This document shows positions 8,622 through 17,012 of a stretch of DNA of 64,000 nt, piece after piece (the first letter of the stretch is position 1; every line of letters begins with the position of its first letter). This DNA is from Pseudobdellovibrionaceae bacterium (GTDB taxonomy: Bacteria; Bdellovibrionota; Bdellovibrionia; Bdellovibrionales; Bdellovibrionaceae). The stretch is from positions 2,884,565-2,948,564 of the forward strand of contig JAHBUV010000001.1 in assembly GCA_019637915.1 (NCBI GenBank). The letters run 5' to 3'. A model generated the notes under the pieces. It saw nothing but the letters and a program-made list of their open reading frames with translations, was not told the DNA's origin and made no database searches. Position numbers and translations under genes: made by a program.

Positions 8622-9005
8622 TCAAATCGGGGCCGGGGTCACGGCCGTGACTTGCAAGCGGCGCTGTTTGCCGTTGGGCATGGGCCACTGGATGCTTTGC
8701 CCCACGCTGAGGCCGATGAGGGCGGCCCCCAGGGGCGCGATGACGGACACCTTGTGGTCGTCGATGCTCGCCTCGTGGGGATACACGAGAGTGACCTGGG
8801 TTTCCTTGCCGGATTCCAGGTCCACGAAGGTCACCAGCGAATTGATCGCGACGACGTGGGACGGCAATTCGTCATCCGGCACCACCATGGCGCGTTGCAG
8901 TTCCTCCTCGAGGAGTTCCGCGGTTTCGGACGACGTGGCCGCCAGCAAGGCGGAAATTTTTTGGAAGGCGTCTTGAGAAAGTATGATCTTATCGGCATTT
9001 TCCAT
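8622..9005 (-). CDS. rnk: Rnk-like nucleoside diphosphate kinase regulator (GreA/GreB C-terminal family)
   Basis: 127 residues. The short N-terminal helical part and the C-terminal FKBP-like domain of the Gre superfamily are present: VTLVYPHEASIDDHKVSVIA, then PLGAALIGLSVGQSIQW. Rnk proteins bind RNA polymerase near the secondary channel and affect nucleoside diphosphate kinase levels in some proteobacteria. The N-terminal coiled coil is much shorter than in GreA, which favours Rnk. AAAGGAA lies upstream of the ATG. It is a single gene transcribed towards the methyltransferase. Confidence 0.8.
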   Translation of the reverse strand: MENADKIILSQDAFQKISALLAATSSETAELLEEELQRAMVVPDDELPSHVVAINSLVTFVDLESGKETQVTLVYPHEASIDDHKVSVIAPLGAALIGLSVGQSIQWPMPNGKQRRLQVTAVTPAPI

Positions 9006-9207
9006 GGAAAATTCCTTTCATGATTGAGGCGGAGTGTGCAAGCGAAGAAAACGGCGTGGTCCGAGCGAAAACCTCAGCCCGCCGTTAAGAAACGAACTTG
9101 AGAACCTTGCGAATGGAAGAAGAAGCGAACATCAGTTTCACACCGACAGGATAACAGAGATCGCCCGGGGATTCAATGGGCGAGATTTAAGGGGTTTTCA
9201 GGGCCGG

Positions 9208-9594
9208 TCATCGGCCCGGCGAGGGAAAGCGGTTTTCCAGCCACCTGACCCCGGGCCAGAAGGAGTCCAGGGAGCAATCCTTTTTGAGGGTGCTGAGGAA
9301 AAGGGACGAGGAAAGGGGATTCACCCGATTTTTCCGCCGCTGGAGCTCCCGCCAGGAGGCCTCGTCCGCTTCGCCGGAGGGGATCGGCTCGGGGTCGGGG
9401 TCTTGACGGGGATCCGGGTCGGCGACCGGCAGGGGTGAAAGGAATGAGGAGGCCCGCGATGTCCCGGCGGGTGCGGGTGCTTCCTTCATCTCGCTGGAAA
9501 AGGGGAAGGCGGGAGGATGCCTGCGTTCGGCAAAAAGGAAGAACGCCAAAACGAAAACGAACAAGATCAAAGAGAAAAAGATTGTTCGCTTCAT
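9208..9594 (-). CDS. Hypothetical protein with N-terminal membrane helix
   Basis: 128 residues. Residues 4-22 form a strongly hydrophobic helix. A Pro/Asp-rich linker follows (many DP repeats around residues 58-70), then a basic C-terminal part with two Cys-free helices and one isolated Cys. AGAGGG stands before the ATG. The low-complexity middle makes the call less certain. I do not recognise it. Confidence 0.45.
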   Translation of the reverse strand: MKRTIFFSLILFVFVLAFFLFAERRHPPAFPFSSEMKEAPAPAGTSRASSFLSPLPVADPDPRQDPDPEPIPSGEADEASWRELQRRKNRVNPLSSSLFLSTLKKDCSLDSFWPGVRWLENRFPSPGR

Positions 9595-9829
9595 GGGGCC
9601 CTCTTTTCAGGGAAGCTCCGGCGGGAAGGATTTCATGAACTGATTTTGATTTTCGGTGAAACGAACCGGAGGGTCAAGGCGAGGCCGAAGCCTTGGCCAT
9701 GGCCGTGTTCCGTGCCATGAGCAATGTGAGGTCGGTGATTATCACCATGCGTTACTCTTGTTCTCGGGCACTTTCCTTGTTGGCAGGTCCTTCATAAACA
9801 GGAAAAATTCAAAGTCACCAGGAGTGTTG

Positions 9830-11214
9830 ATGACGATGACGAAGGACATGCCCTTTGGGCGGAAGATATTCATGCTTTTCGCGGGTCTGGTGGCCATCGT
9901 CATCGCCGCCTCCCTGGTGGTGGGGACTCTGTATTACAAAGTCAATGTCCAGCAGTCCGAGCTTCTTGAGCAGAGGCTGTACTCTTTCGCGCAGATCCGT
10001 CACCTGATCAGTCTGGCGCAGAAGGTGGAATCGTCCGGGGCGCACTTCATCATCACCGGGGGAATGCCCGCCTTCCAGGATTTCCTGGCCGCCCATCAGA
10101 TCTTCGACAAAGAGATGCGCGCCGCCGTGGCGGATCCGCGTTTGGCGGATCACCGACCGGCGCTCGAGTCCCTTCTCGAGGAGGGGAGGCGGACGAGGAT
10201 CTGGGCCGGCCCCATTTCACCGCCCGCCTGAGGGGGAAGATCTCCGCCGAAGAGACGGGGCGTCTTTTGAACGAGGCCGGGCGCCCGAGCCTGTTGAAGC
10301 TGCAACGCGGGCTGAAGGAACTCGAGGGCGAGATCGAGAAGGACTGGCGCGAATCGGCCGTCGGCGCCGCCGATCTGAAGGAGAACGCGGCGGTGGTGCT
10401 CTTCGCGGTGGCGATCTGCAGCCTGCTCACGGTCGCGGTGCTGTTCCTTTTCCTGCGTTCCCTGGTCGAGCAGAAGAAGATGATGGACCTCCGGCGCGAG
10501 GAGATCTCCCGGGCGCGCAAGGAGATCGTGGAAGTGGTCGCCCACGATCTGCGCAATCCGTTGAGCCTGATCCGGATGAGCCTGATCCGGATGAGCCTGA
10601 TCCGGATGAGCCTGGAGGTCCTGTCCGATCCCGAAAACGACGAGGACAACGGGGAGGTTCTGGGGATCGCCCAGCGCGGGGTGAAGCAGGCTTTCGAACT
10701 GATCGGCCTGATCCTGGATCACGCGCGGCTTGAAACGGGGGGACTCATCATCCAACGCCATCCCTGTGATCTGAAGGAGTTCCTGAACGAACAGAGCGTG
10801 CTGTTCACGGGCCTTTGCGCCGAGAAGAAAATCAAACTGGAGATCGACTGCTCGACGCTCCGGGACATGATCCCCTGCGACCGCGTCCGCATCAGCCAGG
10901 TCCTCTCGAACCTGATCGGCAACGCCGTCAAGTTCTCCCCGAAAGAAAGCCGGATCATCGTGTCCGCCGAGACCCTGGACGACGGCCACGTGGTGGTGTC
11001 GGTGCGGGATCACGGCCGGGGAATCCCCGCGGAGGCGAAGCAGAGGATCTTCGATCGCTACTGGCAAACCGGAAAAGGGGAGTACTCCGGCATCGGTCTG
11101 GGCCTGGCCATTTCCAAGGGCATCGTCGAGGCCCACGGCGGGCGCATCTGGGTGGAGGACGCGGACGGCGCGGGATCGCTGTTTTATTTTTCGATGCCGT
11201 CCGGTGAGAGTTGA
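9830..11214 (+). pseudogene. CHASE3-type sensor histidine kinase interrupted by a one-base frameshift
   Basis: Two frames together make one kinase. The first (ATG 9830, ribosome site AGGAG at 9820-9824) gives a membrane helix, then a CHASE3-like periplasmic helix bundle, and stops at 10231. The second takes over near 10183 and runs to 11214 with a second membrane helix, the DHp box HDLRNPLSL, N box NLIGNAVKFS, G1 DHGRGIP and G2 GIGLGLA. Adding one G to the GGGG run at 10183-10186 restores a continuous protein of about 460 residues. The gene is a pseudogene, a sequencing error in a homopolymer, or a -1 frameshifted gene. The DHp helix also carries a repeated pentapeptide. No response regulator is adjacent. 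Confidence 0.75.
10564..10614 (+). repeat. 15-bp tandem repeat (3.4 copies) inside the kinase DHp helix
   Basis: The unit AGCCTGATCCGGATG occurs three times in perfect register from 10564 to 10608, plus a partial AGCCTG to 10614. It encodes SLIRM three times directly after the phospho-acceptor box HDLRNPL. One unit would give the normal sequence leading into SLEVL, so two units (10 residues) look like extra copies. Confidence 0.95.
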
Positions 11215-11476
11215 TCGGACCGAACTGCCGCCAGCTTTTGTTTTCTTCCGCAGTTTAGAACTGTGATGTTGGAATTTCGTAGTGCTCAGCTAAATAACTC
11301 AATAGAGGCTGTGCTGAGAGGTGGGGACTGTTGAAAAGTGCCCTGAACATCTATGGATTCAAGCATGGTCTTATGATCACTTCTTTTTGAGATGAAAAGA
11401 AATAAAGCTGAAAATAGGTCATGAGCGAACTGGATTTGATGTGATTTTAACGGCTTAGTGGCCTAGGCGACGATGG
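11215..11476. other. AT-rich intergenic stretch without a visible gene
   Basis: These 262 bases between the kinase and the GNAT-like gene are clearly richer in A and T than both neighbours. I see no reading frame with a ribosome site, no terminator and no RNA gene. It may hold regulatory sequence or the remains of inserted DNA. Confidence 0.5.
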
Positions 11477-12415
11477 TCATTTGACGTAAATCACGGCGAC
11501 GATTTGGCGCTTCATAAGGCGGCTGAGGTGCTGGATCGCCGGCTGGGACGTCCCGCCCCAGAACGTCCGCACTTTCCGACGGACGAAAAATTCCAGAAAA
11601 ATCCGATAGCCGGTTTTAGTGATTCCCTGCCCATGGATGGAGGGATGGAGAAAAAACGCCAGGCTGCCGGTTCTTTCCCCGGGGCGATCCCCCGGATGGA
11701 TGGTGGCCGCCATCAAACCTCGCAACCGTGAGCCTTGGTAAACACCGAGCAACACGCCTGATTTTTCTTTGAGAGCTTCGCGGTAGCATTTGAGATCTTC
11801 GCGCAGCTGCTTCGGGGTGTGGGAGAAGTAGCCATGCCTCTTGAATTTCAAAATCACGGATTTTTGCAGTCGCATGGCTTCCTTCAGCTGAGAAGCCGAG
11901 GTCAGCCTCACCAGGTTCAGGCCCGCGTGTGTGAGATCGCGGGGCGGATCTTTCCGTTGGCGCAGGTTCCGCAAGGCGACCTTCGTATCGCCCTTGAGGA
12001 TTTCGTAGCGATTCTGAAAACCTGCGGCGAGGAGAACGGAGCGGTACAGTTTCTCGTCCCCGGGCATCAGCGTCGCCACCGTGGCGCGGGGAGCGGCCGC
12101 GCCCAAGGACCGCAGTTGTTCCTTGATCCACGCGCGGGTTTTTCTGGAGGTCTTTTCCCGATCCATCATAAAAAACAGGGCTTGTTGGTTTTTAATCCGA
12201 GGCCGGTTGGAAGGGATGCGATAGACCACCGCGACGGGTTTGGAGCGGGCCCGGAGCACCCGCAGAGAACGGTTCTTTGCCGCGGTTTTCAAGATGATCC
12301 CCGCCCGCCCGGCCAAGAAGGCTTTCTCTTGGCGTGTGAGTTTTTTCGCGCCTTGAACGCGTTGCTGCTCTTGGCCGAGCCAGTCGGCGAGGTGTTCCTG
12401 CAGGTCTTTGTCCAT
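11477..12415 (-). CDS. GNAT-like acyltransferase domain protein
   Basis: 312 residues. The C-terminal half (about 175-300) looks like a GNAT fold: GVLLGVYQGSRLRGLMAATI (strands 2-3), then GSLAFFLHPSIHGQGITKTGY, where the Gln-Gly turn with a following helix fits the acetyl-CoA site, and a last strand FWGGTSQPAIQHLSRLMKRQ. The N-terminal half may be a second, degenerate GNAT domain or a partner domain; it is basic. GGAAGG precedes the ATG. Substrate unknown. Confidence 0.6.
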   Translation of the reverse strand: MDKDLQEHLADWLGQEQQRVQGAKKLTRQEKAFLAGRAGIILKTAAKNRSLRVLRARSKPVAVVYRIPSNRPRIKNQQALFFMMDREKTSRKTRAWIKEQLRSLGAAAPRATVATLMPGDEKLYRSVLLAAGFQNRYEILKGDTKVALRNLRQRKDPPRDLTHAGLNLVRLTSASQLKEAMRLQKSVILKFKRHGYFSHTPKQLREDLKCYREALKEKSGVLLGVYQGSRLRGLMAATIHPGDRPGERTGSLAFFLHPSIHGQGITKTGYRIFLEFFVRRKVRTFWGGTSQPAIQHLSRLMKRQIVAVIYVK

Positions 12416-12426
12416 GCCGGACCTTC

Positions 12427-12933
12427 CTAGAAATCAACCCAAAACACGAACAGCGGACTGACGGTTTTCGAAATGGATTTCGGTGAGGAGTTGCCGAATT
12501 TGAAATCGCGGTACGAGAGCTGGGGGGCGAAGGACATTTTGCCAGCCTTGAATTTGTAACCAAGGTCCACTTGCAGGCCCGTGCCTTTTTCCGAGCCCCG
12601 GGACAGGGAGAGGAAGTAGGTCAGCAGGCCGTAGAAGCCGTCATCCCCGGCGATCCAGCCGCCCGTCAGGCCCGTGCCGGATTGGGAGAGCGTGTCCTGG
12701 CCCGCGCTGGACTGTGTTTCCTGCGCGTAAAGGGCGCCCAGGGACCAGCCGGAAGATCCGACCCATCCGGCCCCGAGCTCGAGATTCATCTTCGAGGATT
12801 TGCCGGTGCTCCCTTCAACGCCCGATTCCGTCGAGTTGTACATCGTGCCGAGGCGGGCGTAGCCTTTGGCCAGAGCCGGAGCGGCGGTACCGAGGACGGC
12901 AAGAGCGAGGCAAAGACGCGCAAGAAGGGGCAT
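12427..12933 (-). CDS. Small outer-membrane beta-barrel-like protein
   Basis: 168 residues from the ATG at 12933, which has AAGGAG upstream and begins a typical signal peptide (MPLLARLCLALAVLGTAAPA, then LAKG). The mature protein shows alternating strands with aromatic belts (GWSLGALYAQ, YGLLTYFLSLSRG, GLQVDLGYKFKAG) and ends in an aromatic residue (FWVDF), the usual outer-membrane insertion signal. It is short, like an eight-stranded barrel. A longer frame reaches to 13005 but lacks a ribosome site. Function unknown. Confidence 0.7.
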   Translation of the reverse strand: MPLLARLCLALAVLGTAAPALAKGYARLGTMYNSTESGVEGSTGKSSKMNLELGAGWVGSSGWSLGALYAQETQSSAGQDTLSQSGTGLTGGWIAGDDGFYGLLTYFLSLSRGSEKGTGLQVDLGYKFKAGKMSFAPQLSYRDFKFGNSSPKSISKTVSPLFVFWVDF

Positions 12934-12997
12934 GGCTTCTCCTTGTGTGGGTGATGGATTGAGCCTAGCGGTGGAACGGGTTTCTTGCAACAGGGAG

Positions 12998-13050
12998 TCA
13001 CTCATGGGCCTTCACCAGATTGGTCAACATGCGTCCCAGGTGATCAATGG
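12998..13050 (-). pseudogene. C-terminal remnant of a four-helix-bundle protein
   Basis: On the minus strand these bases encode IDHLGRMLTNLVKAHE and a stop. The intact four-helix-bundle gene at 16601 ends in the nearly identical LDHLGRMLTNLVKAHE. The DNA differs at many third positions, so the copy is old or came from a relative. Upstream the frame is broken by a stop and no longer resembles the family. It is the first sign of accessory DNA after the left chromosomal block. Confidence 0.75.
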
Positions 13051-13143
13051 ATCGTCGCAAAGGTTAAAGAGAATCGGCAACATCCCGACGTCGAAGCTGA
13101 TCGACGCGGTCGGCAGGGAGAAGTGCGGCTGTGAGCGGAACGT

Positions 13144-14262
13144 TCAAAGACTCGCGCCCATGAGCGTCCCGAGCCCGTATGTCACGCCCGCCGCCAGTCC
13201 GCCCAGGAGGAGTTGCCGCGATCCCGAAAAGAGAACGGGCCGGCCCGTGAAGACCGAGATCATTGCGCCGGTCCCGAAGAGAGCAAGGCCGCTCAGGACG
13301 AGGCTGCTGACAATCGCTGGAATGCCCTGGAGCGCGAAAAACGGAAGGACGGGGACGATCGCCCCCGACGCGAACAGTACGAATGAGAACAGGGCGGCCT
13401 CGTTGGCCGAACCGCTCAGGTCGTCAGGATCCAGTCCGAGCTCCTCACGGGTCAAGGCGTCGATCGCGCGTTTGGGATTCTGGATCATGTGCTGGGCGAG
13501 ATCGCCTGCGTCCTTGGGGGACAGTCCTTTCGACTCGTAGATCAAGCGAATCTCCTCGGCCTCCGACTGCGGGTCCATCGCGAGTTCGTCGGCTTCCACG
13601 CGGATCTCGCGCTGAGCGAGCTCACGTGAGCTGGTGACTGAAAGCCATTCGCCGAGCGCCATGGAAAAGGCCCCGGCGAGCAGCCCCGCGAGTCCGGTCA
13701 GGATCAGCGTGCGGTTTTCCGTCGAAGCTCCCGCCACGCCCATCACCAGGCAGAGATTCGAGCACAGCCCATCGTTCGCCCCGAGCACCGATGCCCGCAA
13801 AGCGTTTCCGCCGAACGCCTTGTGGCGTCCTTCGATTCGTCCGAGAATGCGGCCCGAGACGCCCGCTGTCTGCGTGCGTGCGAGCTGATTCAGGATCTCG
13901 GCGTGTTGATGTTCGTCGTGCAGCATACTCGTGCCCGCGGTTTCCTTCTGACGGGCATAGGCGTTGCGGTTGAGTGTTTCGTTCTGCGCGACGGTTCCCA
14001 GGATCATTTCGGGGCCGAAGCGTTTCGCGAGGCCGATCAGCACGCGAGCCCGCCATGACGTCTTCCGCTGGGGGACCGTTCCCCCGATTCCGCGGATCCG
14101 TTCTTCCCAGAAGAGCATGTGCCGCTCTTCGACGCGCTTGAGGTCTTCGTAGATCGCTTTGATCTTCGGGTCCGACTCCGCGTCGGCCATTGCTTGGTAT
14201 TGGGCGACGCCGTCGACTTCGCCCTGCCAGTTTTCGAGATATCGTTGGAGACTGTCGTCCAT
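13144..14262 (-). CDS. mbfA: MbfA-type membrane ferritin: rubrerythrin-like domain fused to VIT1/CCC1 transporter
   Basis: 372 residues from the ATG at 14262 (AGAGGAACC upstream). Residues 1-150 form a ferritin-like four-helix domain with the di-iron ligand pattern (ENWQGEVDGVAQY, then KRVEERHMLFWEE; NETLNRNAYARQ, then DEHQHAEIL). Residues 165-372 are a VIT1/CCC1 domain (VLGANDGLCSNLCLVMGVAG, then the membrane helices and cytoplasmic metal-binding loop). In Agrobacterium and Bradyrhizobium MbfA exports iron and protects from peroxide and acid stress. A terminator-like hairpin in the 5' leader suggests attenuation. Base composition is close to the chromosomal flank, so it may belong to the host rather than the island. 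Confidence 0.85.
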   Translation of the reverse strand: MDDSLQRYLENWQGEVDGVAQYQAMADAESDPKIKAIYEDLKRVEERHMLFWEERIRGIGGTVPQRKTSWRARVLIGLAKRFGPEMILGTVAQNETLNRNAYARQKETAGTSMLHDEHQHAEILNQLARTQTAGVSGRILGRIEGRHKAFGGNALRASVLGANDGLCSNLCLVMGVAGASTENRTLILTGLAGLLAGAFSMALGEWLSVTSSRELAQREIRVEADELAMDPQSEAEEIRLIYESKGLSPKDAGDLAQHMIQNPKRAIDALTREELGLDPDDLSGSANEAALFSFVLFASGAIVPVLPFFALQGIPAIVSSLVLSGLALFGTGAMISVFTGRPVLFSGSRQLLLGGLAAGVTYGLGTLMGASL

Positions 14263-14267
14263 GGTTC

Positions 14268-14330
14268 CTCTAAAAAACAAAACCCACCTTTCGATGGGTC
14301 AGCTTCGTCGTTCCGGGATGTCTTTCTCAG
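14268..14330 (-). promoter_or_regulatory. Structured 5' leader of mbfA with GNRA terminator hairpin (copy A)
   Basis: Read on the minus strand: a conserved block (complement of 14308-14326), then a 7-bp stem closed by a GAAA tetraloop (14282-14299), then TTTTGTTTTTT, the ribosome site AGAGGAACC and the mbfA start. The same arrangement with paired base changes occurs before the PIN gene at 52966-53030. The 19 bases 14308-14326 are identical to 53007-53025. Confidence 0.65.
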
Positions 14331-14447
14331 GTACTACTTCAGAGTAGTTGGCGTGGCAATGCGGCCGAGTATCGAACTTGGTTCATACAAAACGCCTATT
14401 CGATAAACATTAATAAAATCAATAGCCTATTGGCCTCTTGATTTTTT

Positions 14448-14495
14448 CGGGCACAAGCGGGCCCGCGTACTCGGGTCGGTCCTAGCTTGTGCCCG
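14448..14495. repeat. 11-bp perfect inverted repeat
   Basis: CGGGCACAAGC (14448-14458) is the exact complement of 14485-14495 with 26 bases between. There is no T run on the 3' side of either strand, so it is not an intrinsic terminator. It lies where the low-G+C DNA begins; the role is unknown. Confidence 0.7.
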
Positions 14496-14529
14496 GGTAT
14501 CGGGGCCCATCAAGCCATTAGTCCAGATT

Positions 14530-14585
14530 ACTAGTTAACTAGTTGCAAGTCGCCCGGCCTGAGGAAAACATACTATTTAACTAGT
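14530..14585. promoter_or_regulatory. Two BlaI-type operators before the BlaI/M56 pair
   Basis: ACTAGTTAACTAGT (14530-14543) is a perfect 14-base palindrome. A near copy with one mismatch, ACTATTTAACTAGT, lies at 14572-14585, starting 42 bases later (four helical turns), right before the ribosome site. This is the expected layout for autoregulation by a dimeric winged-helix repressor. Confidence 0.8.
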
Positions 14586-14595
14586 AGGAGATGAG

Positions 14596-14970
14596 ATGGC
14601 ACGCCCAAAACAACCAGGTCTGACTGAGAACGAATTGTCTGTCATGAAAGTTTTGTGGGAGGAAGCTCCGCTAAAAATCGGAGAAATTCTGGAGCGTCTC
14701 AAGCGGCATCCCAAGCCTGCATATACGTCTCTCCTCACGCTCGTTCAGGCGATGGAGCGCAAAGGCTACATCGCTCACGAGCAGGACGGGAAAGCCTATT
14801 CCTACTCTCCGAAACTGCTCGAGCGAAATTTCACGAGTAGCGAAATCAAGAGGGTCGCAAAGCGTCTCTTCAATGATAGCCCCTTTGCCTTGGCGATGAA
14901 TCTCGTCAAGGACGAGCATCTTTCGCAAGAAGAGATCAAACAACTCAGGCAGCTTTTGGAGGGCGAATGA
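14596..14970 (+). CDS. BlaI/MecI/CopY-family repressor
   Basis: 124 residues, the usual length. The N-terminal winged helix shows the family pattern (LTENELSVMKVLWEEAPLKI, then TSLLTLVQAMERKGYIAHEQ and AYSYSP), and a C-terminal dimerisation part with KQLRQLLEG follows. Proteins of this family are inactivated by cleavage when a partner M56 membrane protease senses a signal; that partner overlaps by 4 bases. AGGAGA precedes the ATG, and two palindromic operators lie just upstream. Confidence 0.9.
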   Translation: MARPKQPGLTENELSVMKVLWEEAPLKIGEILERLKRHPKPAYTSLLTLVQAMERKGYIAHEQDGKAYSYSPKLLERNFTSSEIKRVAKRLFNDSPFALAMNLVKDEHLSQEEIKQLRQLLEGE

Positions 14971-16235
14971 TCACTTCCTCACAGGCCGTCGGCGTATTAA
15001 CTGGCATTTTATTTCTTTCGAGCCTGTTTGTCGCGATTTATCGGCTGCAAAGTTCGCTGAACATCCATCATCGACAACGAGTTAAATTCCTGAGGCTCGG
15101 GATTGGGGCGACATGGACAGTTGCATTGCTGTCGATCTTCATTCTTTCGCTGAATGCGGGGCGAGCCATCGGCCAATTGCTTCCGGTCGCTGGGCCGATG
15201 GGTAAAATCATCGATGGATCTAAAGCGCGGGTCTTGATTTTCGAAGGGGATAGTTCGGTTGTCGTTCGTGCAATGCTGATTGGTTATTTGATCGGACTGG
15301 CGATAATGAGTATTCAAATCATCTCGGCTTACCTGAAAATGAGAAGATTGCTCTTGAATTCGTCGAGTGTGTCAGCGATGGGTCAAGATGTTCGCTCCGC
15401 ACCGCTCGCCGAATCTCCATTCAGTTTTGGGTTTCTGAATCCGCAAATTTTTCTCCCCGCGCATTTCCTATCAGAACAATCGACGGATGCTCTTCGGGTT
15501 ATGTTGATTCACGAAAGAACGCATGTGCAAAATCACGATCCTCAATGGAAACTTATTTCTCTTTTGACGAGAGCGGTTTTCTTTTTTTCTCCGGCCTCTT
15601 GGTACATGCACCGGAAATTAGATCTCGAAACCGAAATTGAATGCGACCGGCTTACGATGCGGGAGTCCGGGCTGGAATTCCAAAAATACGGCAACCTACT
15701 CCTCGACGCCGTAGCAGTTCTTCAAAGTAGTAAGCAAAGTCCAATGTTCACCTATATGTCCGATAGTAACCTTAGAGGGAGGATCGAAGCCATGAAAGCA
15801 AAGACAATACAGCGTCCATCACTATCAATTCTTTTTGGAAGTCTCGTGCTGATTGCAAGCGCGACGGCGATCGCGGCGACGACGGGGATTTCAAAGGTCA
15901 AAGGTCAATATAAAGTGAAAGCCGAGATCCTGGTGGATGGAAAGGTCGTCTCGACTCCTCAGTTCATTGTCCTGCCGAATGAGCCGGCGTCTCTCGAAAT
16001 GAAGGCGGAGCATCCCGAAGCTGCTTTGCGAATGATGCTGACCGCGTCCGACTACTCAAGTGCCGACATTGCCAATGGTATTGATCTTAAAATGGCTGTT
16101 GATTACAAAACGCATGATCGAAGTTTCCGCGCAAACCCCCGAGTTGTCGTCGCTCCCGGTGAAGAGGGCGTCGTGACGATCGGATCCGGTGCGAATAATA
16201 CGATGGAAATGAAGATCACAGCGGAAAGACAATAA
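14967..16235 (+). CDS. M56 (BlaR1-type) membrane metalloprotease without penicillin-binding sensor
   Basis: 422 residues. Four hydrophobic helices surround a cytoplasmic zinc-protease loop with HERTH at residues 182-186 and a downstream acidic ligand in ETEIECD, as in BlaR1/MecR1. The C-terminal exported part after the last helix (from about residue 300) is only some 120 residues and reads KVKGQYKVKAEILVDGK, then beta-rich sequence. It has no SxxK penicillin-binding domain. The signal sensed is therefore probably not a beta-lactam. It overlaps blaI-like by ATGA, so translation is coupled. No beta-lactamase or other clear target gene is next to it. Confidence 0.85.
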   Translation: MITSSQAVGVLTGILFLSSLFVAIYRLQSSLNIHHRQRVKFLRLGIGATWTVALLSIFILSLNAGRAIGQLLPVAGPMGKIIDGSKARVLIFEGDSSVVVRAMLIGYLIGLAIMSIQIISAYLKMRRLLLNSSSVSAMGQDVRSAPLAESPFSFGFLNPQIFLPAHFLSEQSTDALRVMLIHERTHVQNHDPQWKLISLLTRAVFFFSPASWYMHRKLDLETEIECDRLTMRESGLEFQKYGNLLLDAVAVLQSSKQSPMFTYMSDSNLRGRIEAMKAKTIQRPSLSILFGSLVLIASATAIAATTGISKVKGQYKVKAEILVDGKVVSTPQFIVLPNEPASLEMKAEHPEAALRMMLTASDYSSADIANGIDLKMAVDYKTHDRSFRANPRVVVAPGEEGVVTIGSGANNTMEMKITAERQ

Positions 16236-16239
16236 AGAT

Positions 16240-16608
16240 TTATGGCCAGCTCACGAGATTTGAAAACTGAGAAGATTGCGAAAGAACTTGATTTTTCTGA
16301 GCTAGAGAAGGCTTGTGGTCATGAGCAGAGCTTTGTTGAAAAACGTCATGCCTCTTTAGCAATGGCGTCAGGTCCTTCGGAAATTGGACGGGTTTAAATT
16401 CAAGGTCCTCGCATAAGTCCATCAGAATGCTACTCCGGGGACGGACGTGCACGATCTCGAACATTCGCGTTTCAAATTCCTGATAAGAGGCGGCCAATAA
16501 CTCGACTTCGTCAGGAGCAAGATGACCGAAAGCCTCATCAATGAAAGCGTTAAGATGGGTCCGGCGGGCCGTCTCGTCGGGACATGAATGAATATTTCGC
16601 TTACTCAT
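16240..16608 (-). CDS. Hypothetical protein following the four-helix-bundle gene
   Basis: 122 residues, mostly helical and acidic in the first two thirds (FIDEAFGHLAPDEVELLAAS, then YQEFETRM). It starts inside the last codons of the four-helix-bundle gene (overlap of 8 bases), which supports co-translation. No signal peptide or membrane segment. I do not recognise it. Confidence 0.5.
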   Translation of the reverse strand: MSKRNIHSCPDETARRTHLNAFIDEAFGHLAPDEVELLAASYQEFETRMFEIVHVRPRSSILMDLCEDLEFKPVQFPKDLTPLLKRHDVFQQSSAHDHKPSLAQKNQVLSQSSQFSNLVSWP

Positions 16609-16954
16609 GTGCTTTCACTAGATTTGTGAGCATGCGCCCCAGGTGGTCGAGTTGATCAGGTGCTTTTTCAAGCTCTTCGTGGGTGATTTGCTTCTTACGT
16701 TTCAAAAGTTCTAGCAACGGCACGCACTCGAAAACAGACCCGCGCGCGATCCAAAAGAACTGGCGCTTTTCGGCGGAATGCCAGCGACCGTTTCCTTCGG
16801 CGATATTCAAAGGGATTGAAAGCGAGGCACGTTGGAATTGATCTTTGAACGAATGGGTCAATTCATCTTGAGAGCGCCTACAGAGCTGTTCAACTTGCTC
16901 TGCCCAATCGAGTGACAGCTGGTAGACCTGGAGGTTTTCAAATGGAAATGCCAT
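16601..16954 (-). CDS. Four-helix-bundle protein (S23/IVP family)
   Basis: 117 residues from the ATG at 16954, the usual size of the family first found in intervening sequences of 23S rRNA genes. Key signature: FENLQVYQLSLDWAEQVEQL, then SFKDQFQRASLSIPLNIAEG, with NIAEGNGR typical, and a final helix LDHLGRMLTNLV. Relatives include Avd of diversity-generating retroelements, but no reverse transcriptase is nearby. A longer frame back to 17212 exists but would overlap the YdeI-like gene and adds no family sequence. A 17-residue C-terminal copy of the same family is left at 12998. Confidence 0.75.
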   Translation of the reverse strand: MAFPFENLQVYQLSLDWAEQVEQLCRRSQDELTHSFKDQFQRASLSIPLNIAEGNGRWHSAEKRQFFWIARGSVFECVPLLELLKRKKQITHEELEKAPDQLDHLGRMLTNLVKAHE

Positions 16955-17012
16955 TCCGAGCCGGGGAGCAAAGCAGAGGCCACCGTCAAATCGAATGACG
17001 TTGCTCGATGAT

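Noticed and set aside
16601-16954. Diversity-generating retroelement (Avd-like protein)
   Set aside because: The fold family is related, but no reverse transcriptase or template/variable repeat was found in the window.
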